In this document: positions 38,101 to 53,100 of the stretch, piece after piece
How the letters are laid out: each line of letters starts with the position of its first letter
How positions within the stretch are numbered: position 1 is the first letter of the stretch
DNA from: Sebastes aleutianus
Taxonomy: Eukaryota; Chordata; Actinopteri; Perciformes; Sebastidae
Reading direction: 5' to 3'
DNA length: 64,000 nucleotides
NCBI GenBank assembly: GCA_916700875.1
Contig: CAKAKS010000068.1
Coordinates: forward strand, 26,504,753-26,568,752
Made by a program: the position numbers and the translations under genes
Notes under the pieces: model-generated
Told to the model about the DNA's origin: nothing
The model's input: only the letters and a program-made list of their open reading frames with translations
The model's database searches: none

Positions 38101-41100
38101 TGTGTATTTGCGTATTTATACAGGTGCTAATTGCTTGTTATTTTTCTATGCTGCTGCTGCGGTTGCAGACAGAATCACTCTTCTGTTTCGGTATAATTTT
38201 GCCAATGCTGTAAATGTTTTATGAGTCCCATTTCTATTTAGCTGGTTTGTGGGGTAAAGTCATTGTTCCAATGTTTTACGTCATTCATGGGAGCACGGCT
38301 GGATGCGTGCAGGTAGAGATGTCTGTTTGTCTGCCAGACCCATATATTTCTTCACTGGTTTTACAATTTCACAATTTGATCTTTCAGTATGTGAAATAAC
38401 AGTTCGGGGAGTAACAAGTGCAGTTTCAGGGTTGCAGCTTTAGAAATGTAATTTTAACACGTAAGTTGATTACGTTGTTACACGTAGGCCAGAGAGAATG
38501 ACTGCACTTTCCCAAAAATGAGCACATGTTATTCATTTAATTAAAATTAAATGGAGCCATGGTAAATTTTCCATTGTAAAGGCAACTCAAATGTTAGTGC
38601 TAAAATGATGCAAACGTCCACTCATTTATTAACCTAATAGGAGCTCCACTTGGAGGCCACTCCTTAACCACAAGTGGTGAGTTTGGGGTTTGGTTTCCAG
38701 ATTGGCTGTACAGTATATCAGACTTTGGTCAAGTTGTACTTGCAAATGCAATGCAAAACATACTACAACATTTGGACAATCACAGGAATGGATTTCAGTC
38801 TGAGTGAAAGATTATTTACCTGAATATGAGTCGTCTGGCAAATCCTATTCATGTGGTTAAAACATGACAAAGAATATTTACAACTATCTGAACAAGGTCT
38901 GCTACTGATACAGAAATGCTGTTTCCAATTTGTTCATTGCTCCCCCTGCCTTTACCTCAGTCAGATATGGGGCTCTTCCAACTCTGTCTTCCCTGGTGTC
39001 TGTCCAGGATGGAGTCAATAAACTTCCCCTCTCTTCTTCTGTCTTCCTGCAGACCCCTCGTTGTGGTCTCAGGACCATGTGCGCCAGTGGCTAGAGTGGG
39101 CCATCAAGGAGTACGGCCTGGTAGAGATCGACACAGCCATGTTTCAGAACACGGACGGCAAAGAGCTCTGCAAGATGGGCAAGGACGACTTCCTCCGGCT
39201 CACCACCATGTACAACGCCGAAGTGCTTCTCTCTCATCTCAATTACCTCAGGGAAAGTAAGTACACTTCATGAAACTTAAGTGTTCATAAACAAAAAGGT
39301 GAATCAAGAGGAACAATGGATGATAATAGATTAATGGTTTATTGGAAAAAATATTGGACTCAAAAGTTATTAGACAGCAAAATTTGTTTGACAATTGATT
39401 GATAAAAAAAAAAACAGAAAAGAAAAATGAAAAGAAAAAGTTTAGAATATTGAAAATAATCCAATTGTTGACAGCATAAGGACAGTAAAAGGACAGCAAT
39501 TTTGGTGAGCTGCATCCTGCTGTTTGTGTTTAAGTTGAAGTCTGCACTGACTGCCAAAGAATGGAAGTGAAAATCAACTTTAAGTCAAGACACAAGCCTC
39601 TTTTCATATACTTTTCTCTACTTTTGGATGAGAAGTGAGAGTGAAAAACTGCCAAACCCCAGCGAACAACATGACACTTTTTTTTGTCACCACACTATAC
39701 TCATATTACCGTCAATACACAATGAAATTGCCTTTACTGGAAACTCATTTCTCCATAATGGCTACCCAGTATTAAGCAGAGCCGTGGAAACCGAGGGGGT
39801 TTCTCTCCCTTCTCGAGATAACCATCGACTACATCCCCCACTTGACTTTGCTGCGCCTTATTCCACATGGTCCAGAAAGATGAAGCCCAGGTGCATTGCC
39901 TCAGGAATCACGCTAGGCCTTGTGTGTTCAGCACAGCAAAGAAAGTTGATCTGCAATTTGCAATGGAGGCAACTAAATTTGAGCCGCTTGCCTTTGAAGA
40001 GTTCCACGGTGCAATCCTGCTTCATATGTTTCGGCGGGGAAACGAAGCCAATTTTCTGAGGCTGTATGCAAATTACATTTTGATATAAGATGTAACATCT
40101 GGCATGGCTGCTGCTCTGAATACACAGTGATGTCTGGTTCAGACAGTAGGTATGTCTACCAAAAGAAGCAGATCAGGAGTGATGTGATTGTTGTACAAAC
40201 AGAGAACAGTTTGTCCCATGTTTGAATTCTTCGCATTCTGTACTTTAAAATAGTGAGAGCTGCTTCGGCTGCAGAATATCATGACACCACATTGGGTGGA
40301 GTGACTGATGGCTCAACTAAATTTAACATTACTCCCAAAAAATTGCGATGGGCCTCCGCGTGATGTAATGGGAACTGCATTTTGTGGGTGTCAACAGTTT
40401 TCTCTGTGCACGGCGTCTGGGCAGAGAGAGATGCTTGTCATGAGTATAACAGCCTCATTGTGCAGCGCTGCAGCGGGTGGATCTGTCTGACCGCCACTGG
40501 GCACGCTCCGCAGAGCAGTTTTCATTATGGCCACTGGCTGCGCGACTTAGCCACGGCTTAGGCGTGCTGCACCGCGACTCTGCCCATTGCTGCCCTTCTT
40601 TTGATTTAGACCTTGTGTGCTTTGGAGACAGAGGAGATGTCTCGGGAATCCTCTCCACTTGCCAGTTGAAATTGCTTTGGATCCGTTCCCGACAATCAAA
40701 AAGATGAATGCTCCCGTCCCGTGCCTGGACTGACTGACCTGTTTCGGGGCAGCTCTCTGAGAAGCGAGCAGCGTGTATTATTGACACTAGAAGCCTAAGG
40801 GCAAGACGAACCATGTTAGTAAATGAACGTCTAAGGAAGACTGAGGAGGAGGAGGAGGAGGGTTGAGGCTTTATGTAGACCCTGCAGCGCTGATGATTTG
40901 GAAACTAAAGCGGCTCTCTCTTTTCCCCCCGCAGCACAAACAAACACAATCATAGACGGGGAGTAACCCCGTCCAGAAAATAGACCTCTGGCTTCACTCA
41001 CGAGAGTTGGAGCTGAGCCGAGCTTCCAGGATACAGAAAAAGAGAGAGGAAGGGAAATACTTAGCCAAGCCCTGGAAGCATTAGTGATTACAGGTCATGT

Positions 41101-44100
41101 GATGTCTTCCTCCAACCCCATTCACTATTACCCCCCATCCTCCTCCAAAAAAAATGGATGGTCCAAGGTCCAATCATTTCATACACATCTGTGTGCATCA
41201 TGTGTGCCTTTGGTTCTGTTTATTGAACCTCTGATTAACATTCCTCAGAGTCATTAAGCCCTGTACGTACACTCGGCACGGGGCAGGGACACACTTCCCC
41301 ACCCTACAGCCATACCATAACAAAACATTCCTGCCACGTCATGCGCAGAAATATCGTTGAGACACCCACACACTGGTGCAACCGCGGGCACAATCTGAAC
41401 ATCTGTCTGGCTACCCAGCTGCTTGCAGTAACAAGGGTAGTTGCCCATGCATTATTTTGGCCTCATTGTTGGTCACTTATCCAGATTTTTATAAGTAATG
41501 GCCGCCCGCACCCCAATGTGCTTTCAATTTGGGGTGCAATTTGAGAATTTGTTCAAATTAGTCTGTCAGGGAGGGACCGCGGACTGTTTGCTTTATCGCA
41601 CCCATGTAGGTCGGTTTGATACCACATGTGCTGGAAACGGAGCGGAGCAAAAAACCTCAGACAATGAAAGACCGAATCCTCCGACACACAGAGATGTGAG
41701 AAGAGACGGGGAAAAATGAAAAGGGAGTGAGGGGGGGAGAGTAACGAGACAGACAATTGAGAGCAAACCTACTGTGGATCTAAAGAAACACAAGAGCAGA
41801 AACTGGAAGAAATATATCCTTTACAGTAGTTATTTGAGGACATGGGCAGGAGGGTGTGAGCAAGAGAAACAGTTATAGAGAGCGAGTGTGAGATAGAAAA
41901 AAAAGTCGGAGAGGGAGGGGGGGTGAGCTATTTTTTAGAAGTTTGTGGAACCGGTCCGAGGTGATTGAGTGTCTTTGGAGAATTGCAATAGTTCTGTTTC
42001 CCAGCTGTCGCCGTTGCTTGTATGTCTGGATGGATTTACAGTGAGGGGGTCAAGACTGAGAGAGAGAGACCGAGAGAGAGAGTGATAAGTCTGGGCTTCT
42101 GCACCGCTGCTGCTTGCTCCAGAGTGGGGGACATTCTCGAGCCCTCAATAGTTTATACAGACCATAAACATCTGGGCTCGAAGGCTGAGTAGGGAAAAAG
42201 GAGGTCTGGAGAGCTCTCTCTCTCTCTCTCTCTCCCCTTTCTCCCCTCACAACATTTTTATTGAGCTCCCCTTGCATTAGTTCCTTCTATTGGCAGATTA
42301 TCACTGGTGCACAGGGGCTCAACAGCCTGGCTCCGCGCCCTTTACTGTTAGCTGTCTGCTGTTAGCCACCGTAGTCTGCGGCTGCTCACTTGACTGCTGG
42401 GGTTCAGGCACTTAGCATTACACGAATTTATGTGCATATCACATTAGCATAAGCGGAGGTGGATAATAAGCAGTGGCTATTCATGTAAACACTGAGATGA
42501 GCTCAGCTTTAATTGAAGAGAGCTGCTTAGAGGTGCATAATAATTGCACTTACAAGTGATGTTTTTGGCTGGAACGCAGAGGGCCAGCCCTACAAACGCA
42601 AAAGTCTGTCACTGAGTGAAAGGCGGGGAAACAGTCCTTTATGCAAATGAGCCCGTCCAGTGCAACGCATCCGGTTCACGAAACTTGGACCAAGCTGTCG
42701 AACCAGGCGATCTAGTTCTAAAATGAAAAAAGATTCAGAAGTGGCATAGTCTATTTTTCACTTAAAATGTTTTCAGAAGTAGATTTTAGTGGATTGTTTA
42801 GCCGGAATAACTTAGCTGCTTGAACGGCCCCGAATTGGGGGTGCTGCATCAAAACATTTCTCTAACTTTCCAAAACTGACAATCTTAAATTCACACCCAC
42901 TTCATGCAGCGATTGGTCAGGTGTGTGGAGGTGAGAAAGTCAGCAGGGTTTGGACTCTTATTTCGTTCTCCACACATATATTTCTGGCACTTTTTCTGAG
43001 CATACCAAGGCCTTTAAGGTCAAGTAACTAAAACACTTCATCAAGGTTAGGGAGGTTACAATTTTGGTCATCTAAAGATCGTCAAAAACAACGCTGACCA
43101 TTGGTAGGAGATGGGATGTGAACAGTAAGCCCACACACTTTGTTGATCCACCCCTCCACCTTCCACATTTATTCCGTCATTTTAGGAATTCAAACAAACA
43201 ACCCATTATGTCGTTCTCTGGTGAGGACTACTGGCCCAGTGTCTTTAGGAATTACTTTCATATTGGACGATTCTGCACCGCAAGATTTATGTCCATTGCC
43301 AACATTCAGTGCCAATGCAGGAAGTAGCGTGCCCTTTATGTAGCAAGGCAGAAAGCAAAGTGGAGGTCATGATGTTGTGCATTTGAATTTCATATGCGAG
43401 TTTGTGCCCAGCAATGAATGTTTGCTTTTTTTAAAAAACCAAACCACGGTCTTTCCCTAACCTTACCCAAGTTTTTGTGCCTAAACCAAACCAAAAGTTA
43501 ACTATAGCGGTGGCAGGTCAGAAAAAAAGTTAATTGAAATATTTTTGCAATGTCATATGCAATGTGTGTTGAGTGTTTGGCAGTAACGCGTTACCTAGCA
43601 ACGGGTTTCAGTAAGGTAAGGAGTGGTGTAAGGGATTACAATTTAAGTTTTGGTTCTAAATTGCTGCTACTAATCTCAATGACTCTTTGATACTTTGGCC
43701 TTTTCTGGGTCAGTTTGTTTGCTGTCTTAGTTTATTGAAGGATTGATCTCCCTTCAGTTGACTGGACATGTTACCTTGGCACAGGGGCTGGTGGTGGTCT
43801 TCGTAGCTGAGTTGCTAACGTTAGCCACTAGTTAGCCTACCTCTGATTGGCTTACCCTGATATTCTTACCTTAACGCTAACCAATCTCACACTTCATGTC
43901 TAAACCTAACTAACCCAACCAACATAGGGCTGAGGGAACATAGGACTGACCCCTTTTTTGTATACCTCCATCAGCCCTTTGAATCTCCAAAGGTATTTTT
44001 GTGATCTCACACATGTTAACTGTCTGGCCGGGGTGAGAGCATCTTTTCCTGTGGCGTAACCAATACTTAAATCCAGTATTTCCACAGACTGCGCTTGTGG

Positions 44101-47100
44101 ACAAAGCTCGCAGTTGGTTCAGTAAAGAAGACAACAGCGGGGCCAAGTTTGTAGTGCTGTTGCTGAAAAGCTGGACACAGTCTGTGGAAATAGTGGATTT
44201 GAACGTTGGTTTCGAGAAGATGTTCTCATTTGAGTAATTAGTAAAGTAATGTAAATACAAAATAAATAATGAATTACCTTTTTAAGCAACCTCCCCAACA
44301 CTGCTAGCAAACAATGTCATTTTCACAGTTGGGACGTCAGCTGAGAAAACGCTCATGGGTCGTTTTAGAAGGCAATGACAAATAATTTCTTTTGGTTTGG
44401 AGGACTTGTTGGAAATATCTCTCGTTCATTATGAAAGACTGGTGAGAAGACGGGTAGTGGTACTACTTAGCTTTATCCTATAGAGCTAAAAAGGATGATT
44501 TTGGAGCCCATTGGCCGCCTTGAGGTGGCAAGATGCCCAAAACTGGGTGACTGGGACCCTCAGTTTGTTGACAAAGCTCAGACCACATGTTTGAGGCAAC
44601 AGTATCGTATAGCTCCACAGAATAAACAGCAGGGGCCCGATGGAGGTCAGTCACAATGCTGAACAAACCCCCGAAAGATCTCGATATTACGAGCGTGCAA
44701 AAACTGGAGGACAGGGCCTTTTGAAAAAGCCATCACTCATAGGAAGGAGAGAAAAGAAAATTGTTTGTGGATATTATGTAATCTAACAGACTCTGAGCAG
44801 ATGTGAGAGGAGAAGGAGAGAGAGAGTGAGGGTCTTAAAGGCTGAACACTGGCCAGTCCTCCCACTGTGCTGTCAGATTACCGGGACATGTTTGTTTTCT
44901 GAGAGAGGAAGAAGCCGTCCAAATAAATAGGCAGCACAGCCAAGACTCCCTCCACCAAACTGTCAGCTGTGGTGTCTCTCTCTCTCTCGTCTACTCCCTC
45001 ACTAACTCTCCCTCTCGGTCGTACAGCAGCCCTGAATTTCTCTGTGGGATGATTTGAGGTTTTCTCAGCAATGCTGCCTGTTTGCCTGTCTGGGTCAGCC
45101 CACATATGTGGCACACAGCAGGAAAAGGGTTAACAGCCCCTTCCTCCTCCCTCCTCTCCCTCTCCCTCTTTTTTTCTGTCTGTCTGTTCATCTTTCTCTT
45201 ACACTTTCTCCCTCATTCCAAAGCTTTTGGTGGCTCGCTTGCCCCCGTGCGCTTATACACTCTGCGTGTGGAATTATTTTTGTACGGGGAGCTGCGTTTG
45301 ATTGCTGTGCAGGGACCCTGCCTCATACAATGGCTCCCCTGTTCTGAGGCCCCCAGGTTTCTAAACTAGACCCAGAGCCTTGGGGGTGCCGTGGAGTAGG
45401 TAGAACTGGGAGGGGTGGGGTGTTGGGAGGTTAGAATACATTTGTGGAGCACCCCGCTCTTCCCCCCCAGCCACCCCCTAAAAAAACAGACCCCTAGTCT
45501 GCCACCATGGGCCCCTTCATCCCCCCCAACCCCACCGCCAGCAAGTTAGGTAGGGATCCTGCATCAGATCTCAAGAAAAGCACATCACAAATTCAATTCT
45601 GCTTCAGAGTTTTTGTGGTTCTTTTTCAGATTGCCCCGTTCAGAAAAGGTATCCTCCTTACTCAGCAGCTCTCCGTAGCCGTCTCAGTGCTAAAGCTTAA
45701 CACTCCCCATGCAGTAGCTGCTCTTGTGTTTTCTCTGTGCATTTTTGGCTCTGTTTTTCCACTCGCTGATTTATGCCTGGGGGCAGCTAAAATTAAGAGA
45801 GCATTTTGGTGCCGCCCAGGGTGCCTGTGTAAGTGGAGGAATGCAGCGCAGAGTTCTGCTCCATAAGGTGAAATGAATAGGCGGCCATATGCAGACTCTT
45901 GCCTCTCTGACTTTATTATTCAGGAGTCAGGTTTGCAGTTAAAATGCTGACAGGCTACGGGGTTTTTCCTACGTTTAAAGGACTGCCTGTGTGCTGGTTT
46001 TGCTTATTTAGGACTAGATTTATGTATCGTGAATTACTTTATTTCTGAGATTATTTTTCAAGACAAAACAGGAACAATTCAAGAAATGAAAAGGGCTCTG
46101 TAGTGCTGCTTGTCAGTGATTGAGCTGAGCCTTCTACTGCCACCTGCTGGCCTTTTGTTACACCCTTTGAGCTTTTTGTCACAGACTTCAGGGTGAGGGT
46201 ACACCACGGTTACTCTGAATTACAACTTCCCTCATAGCAAATTTATCATGATAAATACACAAATTCACATCTGTAAATAGTCTGCAAGATATCTTATTCT
46301 AAACCAAAAACTAATACAAATCATAAAATGAATGCTGAACCTTATAAGTGCAAAGATGTAACGTGTGTACTGTCACTGAATGCTTCATAAAATGTAAGAA
46401 TTTGTAAAACAAAATTGCACATTTCTTATAAAGGTTTTTATATGCTGGTTTTGTGTGTAATCATTTGTTTGTATGCAGTACAGGACTGGTGGATGAGACA
46501 TTGTTTTGTCTTACTATGACCTCTTTTGTCTTACAGGTAGCTCATCATTATCCTACAACACGCCATCTCACACAGACCCATCCCCACGTCTGGCTGCCAA
46601 AGAAGGTAGGGACAAATATATTTTTTTATTCTTTATTTATCCTAATATCTATTTGTGTGTTCATATTTGGGCTGATGTAACAGTTTCATATCAAGGGAGC
46701 ACGGTGGCTAACCTGAAGATAAAGAGAAGAATGGGAGACAAAAAAGAAATTGACGAGAGCTTCACAGCACCTGCCAGCTTCAGACAAGCAGATACAAACA
46801 GATACACACAGAGCACACACACTTGAGAATACAGACACAAATCCAAAGCACATGCAGTCGTCACCTGACAAAGCTCTGTGCAGGTGCACCTTTTGTGTCG
46901 TTGAAATAATATGAGCCAAGCTGCTACAGCAGACTGTGCTATTCAGACCCGCTACCTGAACGTGACAACACTAGTAGCTCAGAGGGGCGGCGTATTAACA
47001 AGAAGACAAAAGCAGTGTGCTGATGAGTTCAATATACAGCAGCGGGGGCGACAACAGACGGTGAATGTGGCGACGTGGGGACGTAAGACGTGTGAATGAG

Positions 47101-50100
47101 GTTGTTTGTTAGAGAGACGGGCATCAGGGGCAGGTGCTGAGGCAAGTATGTGTGCGGTAAACATGGTAGAAGAGCCTGATTGGCTGCTTCAGACCAGACT
47201 GGAGTGGAAAGGAGTGTATGTGTGTGGATCTCTCCTGTGTGTATAAATGGATTAATGGCAGAAAGGTTGACAGAAGGTTAAAGGGAGAGTAGCCATTCAG
47301 TATTTGCTGGAGCGACTTTTGTCTTTGTAATAAACTCGCCACTTCTAGTGGTTCCACTGTTTTTATGATCACAATATGTTCATGAAATTTGGTTTCAAAA
47401 CACACAATGTAATATATAATTTATTCTATTTTTATTTAACAAGAACAAAACATGAGTTGAGGTTATTTCACTTGTTTTGAACACAACTCAACTTTACTCA
47501 AAAATGTAATTATAGTCTTTTTTTAAAGATATTGACACATCTTTCTCAAAAGGCACATCAGCTGAAACAAATAGGAAGAATAGGTCACCTTATCTTGAGA
47601 TTTGTCATGGAAAGTGTTTTTGTATTTCTGAATAAGATTTTAGGAGTGAATGTAAACATAAAAGACACATTAATATGGACGTTTTTGCTTGTGTTATTAC
47701 CACAAGAGCTGCTTAGTGATTGTTTTTCACAAGTGTCTAAGCTGACCATGAATTACTGGCTCCAGTTTGCTCGTTGAATCGGCATTGACCTTGACAATTC
47801 TGTAGTAAAAGTATAAATGCAGCAGTCAAATGAGACCTGTTGCAGTGTTGGTAATGCTGCACCAGTAAAATTCTTGCCAAAGCCAAGCTGAGTTTCTATA
47901 AAACGACGCCCACAGCAGCTCTGGATGATTGTCTCTTTCCTCTGGATACCTTTTCACTCTACAAACATTATTTTGTGCTGACACAACACCAGCCTAGGCG
48001 AAGGCTGAGCTGCGCTATCTGTAAAGAAAAAAAAGCTCATCCTTTACATCGGCTATATGGTGTCACCACCAGAGACGGGAGAAAGGACTGCAATAACAGT
48101 GATAGCCTTGCTCACAGGATGAGGGGCCCTATCAAGGCAGGAAGAGAGGAAACACTAAGTCTGATAAGTGTCCGAGAATGCCCTCTGCCTCTCTCTATCT
48201 GCCCCAGTGGTGAGCGTTAGCGGGCAGGCCGCGTACTTGTTCTCGCCCGGCTTCAATACCAATAGACCAATGGGCAGGCCAGATAAGATTCTGCTCAGTC
48301 ACCCCCGACCCCGGCCTTCCTGGTTCTCAGCGCCAGGTATTTGGACTGGCACGAATACGCGGTCACTCCCTTCAACAGCATTTCCCTTTCACAAGAGGTG
48401 ACTTCTATTATAGGCTGCTGTAACACTGGCTGTGCCTCTAGTCGTGTCCCGTGATCGCAGCCAATGAACAGCTTCTAGCTGAGGAAAGCCTGTGTCTCCA
48501 ACAGGGAGACTTTTCAAGAATTCGGAAATACGACCAAGTTATCAGATTGATACCAGTCCAATTTAAAAAATGAATCCCTTTGTTTGGAAATATTCGCATT
48601 CACCTTAAAATTATGCAACCTGTTAACCACATTAAATATCGCATAATGTTAACTTCATGCAAAATCAAGTGGAAAGGTGAAACAAGATGAAGAAAAAAAT
48701 CGTCAAAATTGGAGTTTGGGGGTTGTGACTCAACAATAAAAGACGTCTTGCTTCAGGAGAAGCCTTTATCAACATTTTCTCAGATCAGCAGTGCCAGATG
48801 TTCAAGTTCATATTGCCTTTCGAGAACAGTCAAATACCGTACAGGATCTTTGGGGTAGAGTAAGCACGAGCATGCAGCAGGAGACAACCCTTAATCTGCT
48901 CCAGACTCTGTGGTGTAAAATGCAATGTTATGAATAAAAGAGAGCATATAAAACACGGAATGCAGCAGCTATGAAAGGGTGTGTGTGTGTGTGTGTGTGT
49001 CTTGGTGTGTATCTAAAGCCTATGTCTAGTATTTGTCTGTGGATAGGCATGTGTGTGTGTGTGGGTTCCTGCATGTCTTGCTGGCATCATACAACACATG
49101 TTATGGTGTGTATGTTGGAAAGTACATGTGTGTTGTTTGTGGTATTATCTTGGTGTAAATGTTTGCATATTATAAAGCTTTTCTCCCAGAGTCTTCACAC
49201 CTCTTTCGATTTTTAGCTTCTGTTTTTGTCTCTGCTGTGAAATTTTGGAATTTTATAATACGCAGCAAGGACACTCATATTCTCCGTTGCTTCTCAGTGA
49301 ATGAGGAAAGATGATGATTCACCTCTGTGAATATATTTATTTTTCTTCCAAGTCAAAGTGCAGTACAGCTTGAAGTGTGCCGTTACGTGTACAAGCTGGC
49401 GTACATTTATGACTTTCGATTCCTCCCCGTTGCATTTCGAAAATTAAAGAAAAAAGTAAATGAAAGATGCAATTCCCTCTTTAGAATAAAAATAATAACG
49501 CTAATAATGTTGCCTATAACTTGCATATGCAAGAATATCTTCATGTTTATGTGCAGCAGTGTTGCAGTGCCTTGTTGCTCCGAACATTTGATGCTTCTCT
49601 GTTCTGGTGCATCCACCGTCTCCTCACTGTGACTAACTCCTGTACTTTGCCATCATTCTCCTCCTCTTATGGCTCCTTCCTCACACAGATGGCTTTTAAA
49701 GCACCTGTATTACGGGTATTAAAAAAGTTTGCCCTGTCTGGGTCTCTCTCCCTGGCTCAGACTCCAGGGTTAAAAACAGTCCATGACTCTCTCCTCTCTT
49801 TCTCTATCTCACCCTCTCTGCTCACATGTTCTTTCTCTCCCACTCTTGTCTCCCGCTGTCTCTCTTTCTCCGTTACTCTCTATGTCTCTCTCCCTCTCCG
49901 TCTAGCGCTCAGGCCTTGTTTTGACTAACTGGTCCTGCAGCCGAAGTCTCCCAGGAGCGTGCACCACACCCCAGACCAGAGTGGAAACTGGCTCAAGTCG
50001 CAGTCAGAGCGAGGCCTGGAAAAATGAAGGAGGGGGGTGGGGTGGGGGGGAAGAGGCGGCACTGTGTGTGCACATTCGGGTCTGTGTCTGCGTTTGTGTG

Positions 50101-53100
50101 GCTGGCTCGCCCCGAGTATCCCCGACCACTTGAGCTTTGTGTCCATCTGCTGCTTCTTCCTTCTTCTTCCGCTTCCCTACCTTTCACTCACTCCAATTAA
50201 CCCCAAAACTGAGTATTCATGGAGTATTGTGAAAACATTGAAATGACTCTATTCTTGCTTTCATGGAGGAAAAATTGTTTTGGAAGTTAGTTTAATCTGC
50301 TGCCAACAACAACACCAAGGGTATCTAAAAGATGTGGATGAGCCCATTACTGGGTTTCTCCTCCAGCCCATACCAGACAGTAGCCGGGCTGGTTTGCTGC
50401 CTTTGTTTTCTTTTCAAATTCCAAAGTTGTGTTTCGTCTGACTTTTTTTTTTCATTATTTTTCCTCCTCTTCTTTCTCTTTCAAGCCTTTTCATGCACTT
50501 AGTCACTCTGTCTCCATCCTCATCTGTCTGCTTCTCGATAAAGTCTCTTTCTCTTTCTGTGACTCCCTCACCTTCTCTCTCATCTCTCCTTCATCCGTCT
50601 CTGCTTCTCCCCCCTCCAGCTCTGTTTGTAACCCCTCTCTGCACGTATGGAGGTAGCCCCGTTGTGTTTTTTTCGGGGTGGTGGAGAGTGGATGGTTGGA
50701 GGGGGGGCTGGCGGTGAGTAGAGGGGAAAAAAGGGCCAGTAAAACAAAGAGAGGTTGTCTGCAGGCGAGGCAGGCAGGAAACGCAAGTCTCCCAGGACTC
50801 TCCCCCAGTCACTGCTCCTTGGCTATCCTGCCGGCCCACACCAGATTGAACCTGACAGCCCCGCTGAGCCACGGCAGCCCGCTTGTTATTTGTCCCTCTT
50901 CTCCCTCTTTTTGTCTTTCTCTCTATTACACCCTCTTTTCTTTCATTCTTTTGATCATATTCCAATTTATTCACTTTTCTTTTGCTTTGTTGCAAGCTCA
51001 TATTTTACTTCATCCATATGTTTTTGCACCGTCACTTGTGCCGTCTTCAACCTCTACTCCATTCTGAATATCCTTTATTTCAGTCACAGGGACCAGAAGC
51101 CCTCTTGTCATCTGCAGAGAGGAATAGGCCTTTTGCTAAAACGTCAGGGGTTAAAAGTTGAAAAGTTAGAAATTAGTGAAGAAGAGACCATGAGGTCCCT
51201 GAGCAGCTGGAAGTTTTCCCATTGGTGGATATTCTTCTAGTGAGGAATGGGAAAACAAGGCAACAAAACATCCTTTTGAAAGTAGCACAAGACACATAAA
51301 GTGGATTTGAAGTGTTTTCAGATTTTCATTGGAAGATTATGAAATGAGTAAAACAATGGACATACTTATGTGGGAGGTTTCCTGGCAACTGTTGTTTTTA
51401 TGGTTGCGGAGAGATTGTAATCTAGAGTGCAGTTGTGCTGAAAGGAAAAATAAGATGTTTGACTTAATGTATTTTATTTATATTTGTTGTTTATTTAAGG
51501 AATACCAAGATTTGTCCTGAACCACAGGAGGGCAGTATTGTACAGTGTTTCAAGAGGGCCGTGCATGAGGTGGAAGCTGGTGATGAATGTTGGTTGATGT
51601 CACTGGATGTTCCACTGGTGTGGCTGTATGAGGTTATATGGGTCAAGATGGCACACGAAGCCCAAATGTGTTGTTGTAGCGAAGACGTTCATTTGTTTCT
51701 GACACATTAAGGCTGAAAAGCCGCTCTTACAATACGTCATCTTTAATGTGTGTTTTTTGCGTACCAAACTGATGGACTTAACATATAATTAACATAAATA
51801 TGATCTATAAAGTTGAGACGAATACAGGGACATATATTTAAGTGAATTTATCTTTCTTTTTTCAATGATTGATAGCTTATCGGCGTGTGTAGTTCTTTGA
51901 CCGCAAAACACGGTTGAGAATAATTTGCAAACACATAAATATTCATGTCTGCCAAACAAACACCTACACACAGAGAATGCATTTAAAGTGTGGGATCAAC
52001 ACACTCACTCACTTCTGAAATGTTAAAACATATTGTGATGATGATCTATTCAGGTTGATAATTAGTCATGCATATTGTGTAAAAACAATTTTTCTCTGTT
52101 TGAGATGAGGACCTGATGCTCTTCATTAGCCCCGCCATGCTTCATATTTGCATTAGTTATACTGCTTTGTTGCACCAGGATTGAGTCTCCTTCTCTGTTA
52201 AGATTTAGGGATTCAAACCGCCAACTTTGATTGTTAATAAGCCTGCTTCTCAAAAATCCAGCTTACGCTGATGGGAAATGGGATTGCCTCTTGACCTTCT
52301 AACATCTTGCTCATCCCAGCAACAACCTCTGTCATCACCATTAGACTGTCTCTATCCGCTGCCCTCTGGCAGAAACTGCTGACAAAAAGATGTGCACATC
52401 ATGATAACACTGTGAATAGCATGTTGCACACAATACATTGTGAAACGTCTAGCTACAGTACGCATCATATTTCCATGTATTCTGGCAACTGTTTTTAGCC
52501 CTCAATAATACAAACCATCATCAAGGGTGCTGGCCAGGTGCACTGTGAGGTAACCAGGGTGTTTTTGAGACATTGCCAGGGGAAGGAGAACACATCCTCT
52601 GTTTTATCTGCTTGTGTCAGAGTGATTGATTGTTACTGGAAGCTGTCCAGCTTCACACTCGGTCAGGTTTGAACCGCAGACACACAGCAGGTAGAGCTCA
52701 TGCAAACCGGGCCAGTTTGGCTGTTTGTCAAGGTTTCGTTGTGTGGGAAGAGGGGTGAGGGTGAATATCATGTGCATGTTTTGTCTATGTGTGTGTCTCT
52801 GTTGTACGTTAATTTGCATCAGTCCCTTTATTTGTGGTCAGAGTGTTGCAAGCTGTTCTACCAACTGTACCCTGTTAAAGATTGAGCCATCTACATTTAA
52901 ACCATCACAGCGAGCCAACACTAAACCACACTAGCATGTCCAGATATCCTGTGAACAGCATCTAGAAGCACGTTGTGATAGATTTATTGTCGCCATTTGG
53001 CACTGGTCTCCCTGTTTTTGCCGTGACAGACGCAGTCCTGTGTTAGACTAACACACAATGAGATGAGACTCATTGTAGTCACATAAACACAGGGATATTT

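Larger units (their letters stand above)
39257..46536. other. fli1 intron after exon 4
   Basis: 7.3 kb. Holds a hAT-like element (43571-44303), a perfect CTCF-like core (46137-46150) and the candidate alternative first exon (45507-45549). The stretch 42410-42620 is non-repetitive and might be an enhancer (inference). Purine-rich low-complexity patches at 41700-41930 and 42050-42240. Confidence 0.5.

Noticed and set aside
40455..40814. 119-aa minus-strand frame in a fli1 intron
   Set aside because: Overlaps an equally long plus-strand frame in GC-rich intronic DNA; no family resemblance and no splice signals.
51522..51535. Second CTCF-like word (CCACAGGAGGGCAG)
   Set aside because: Two mismatches to the core; too weak to list as a site.
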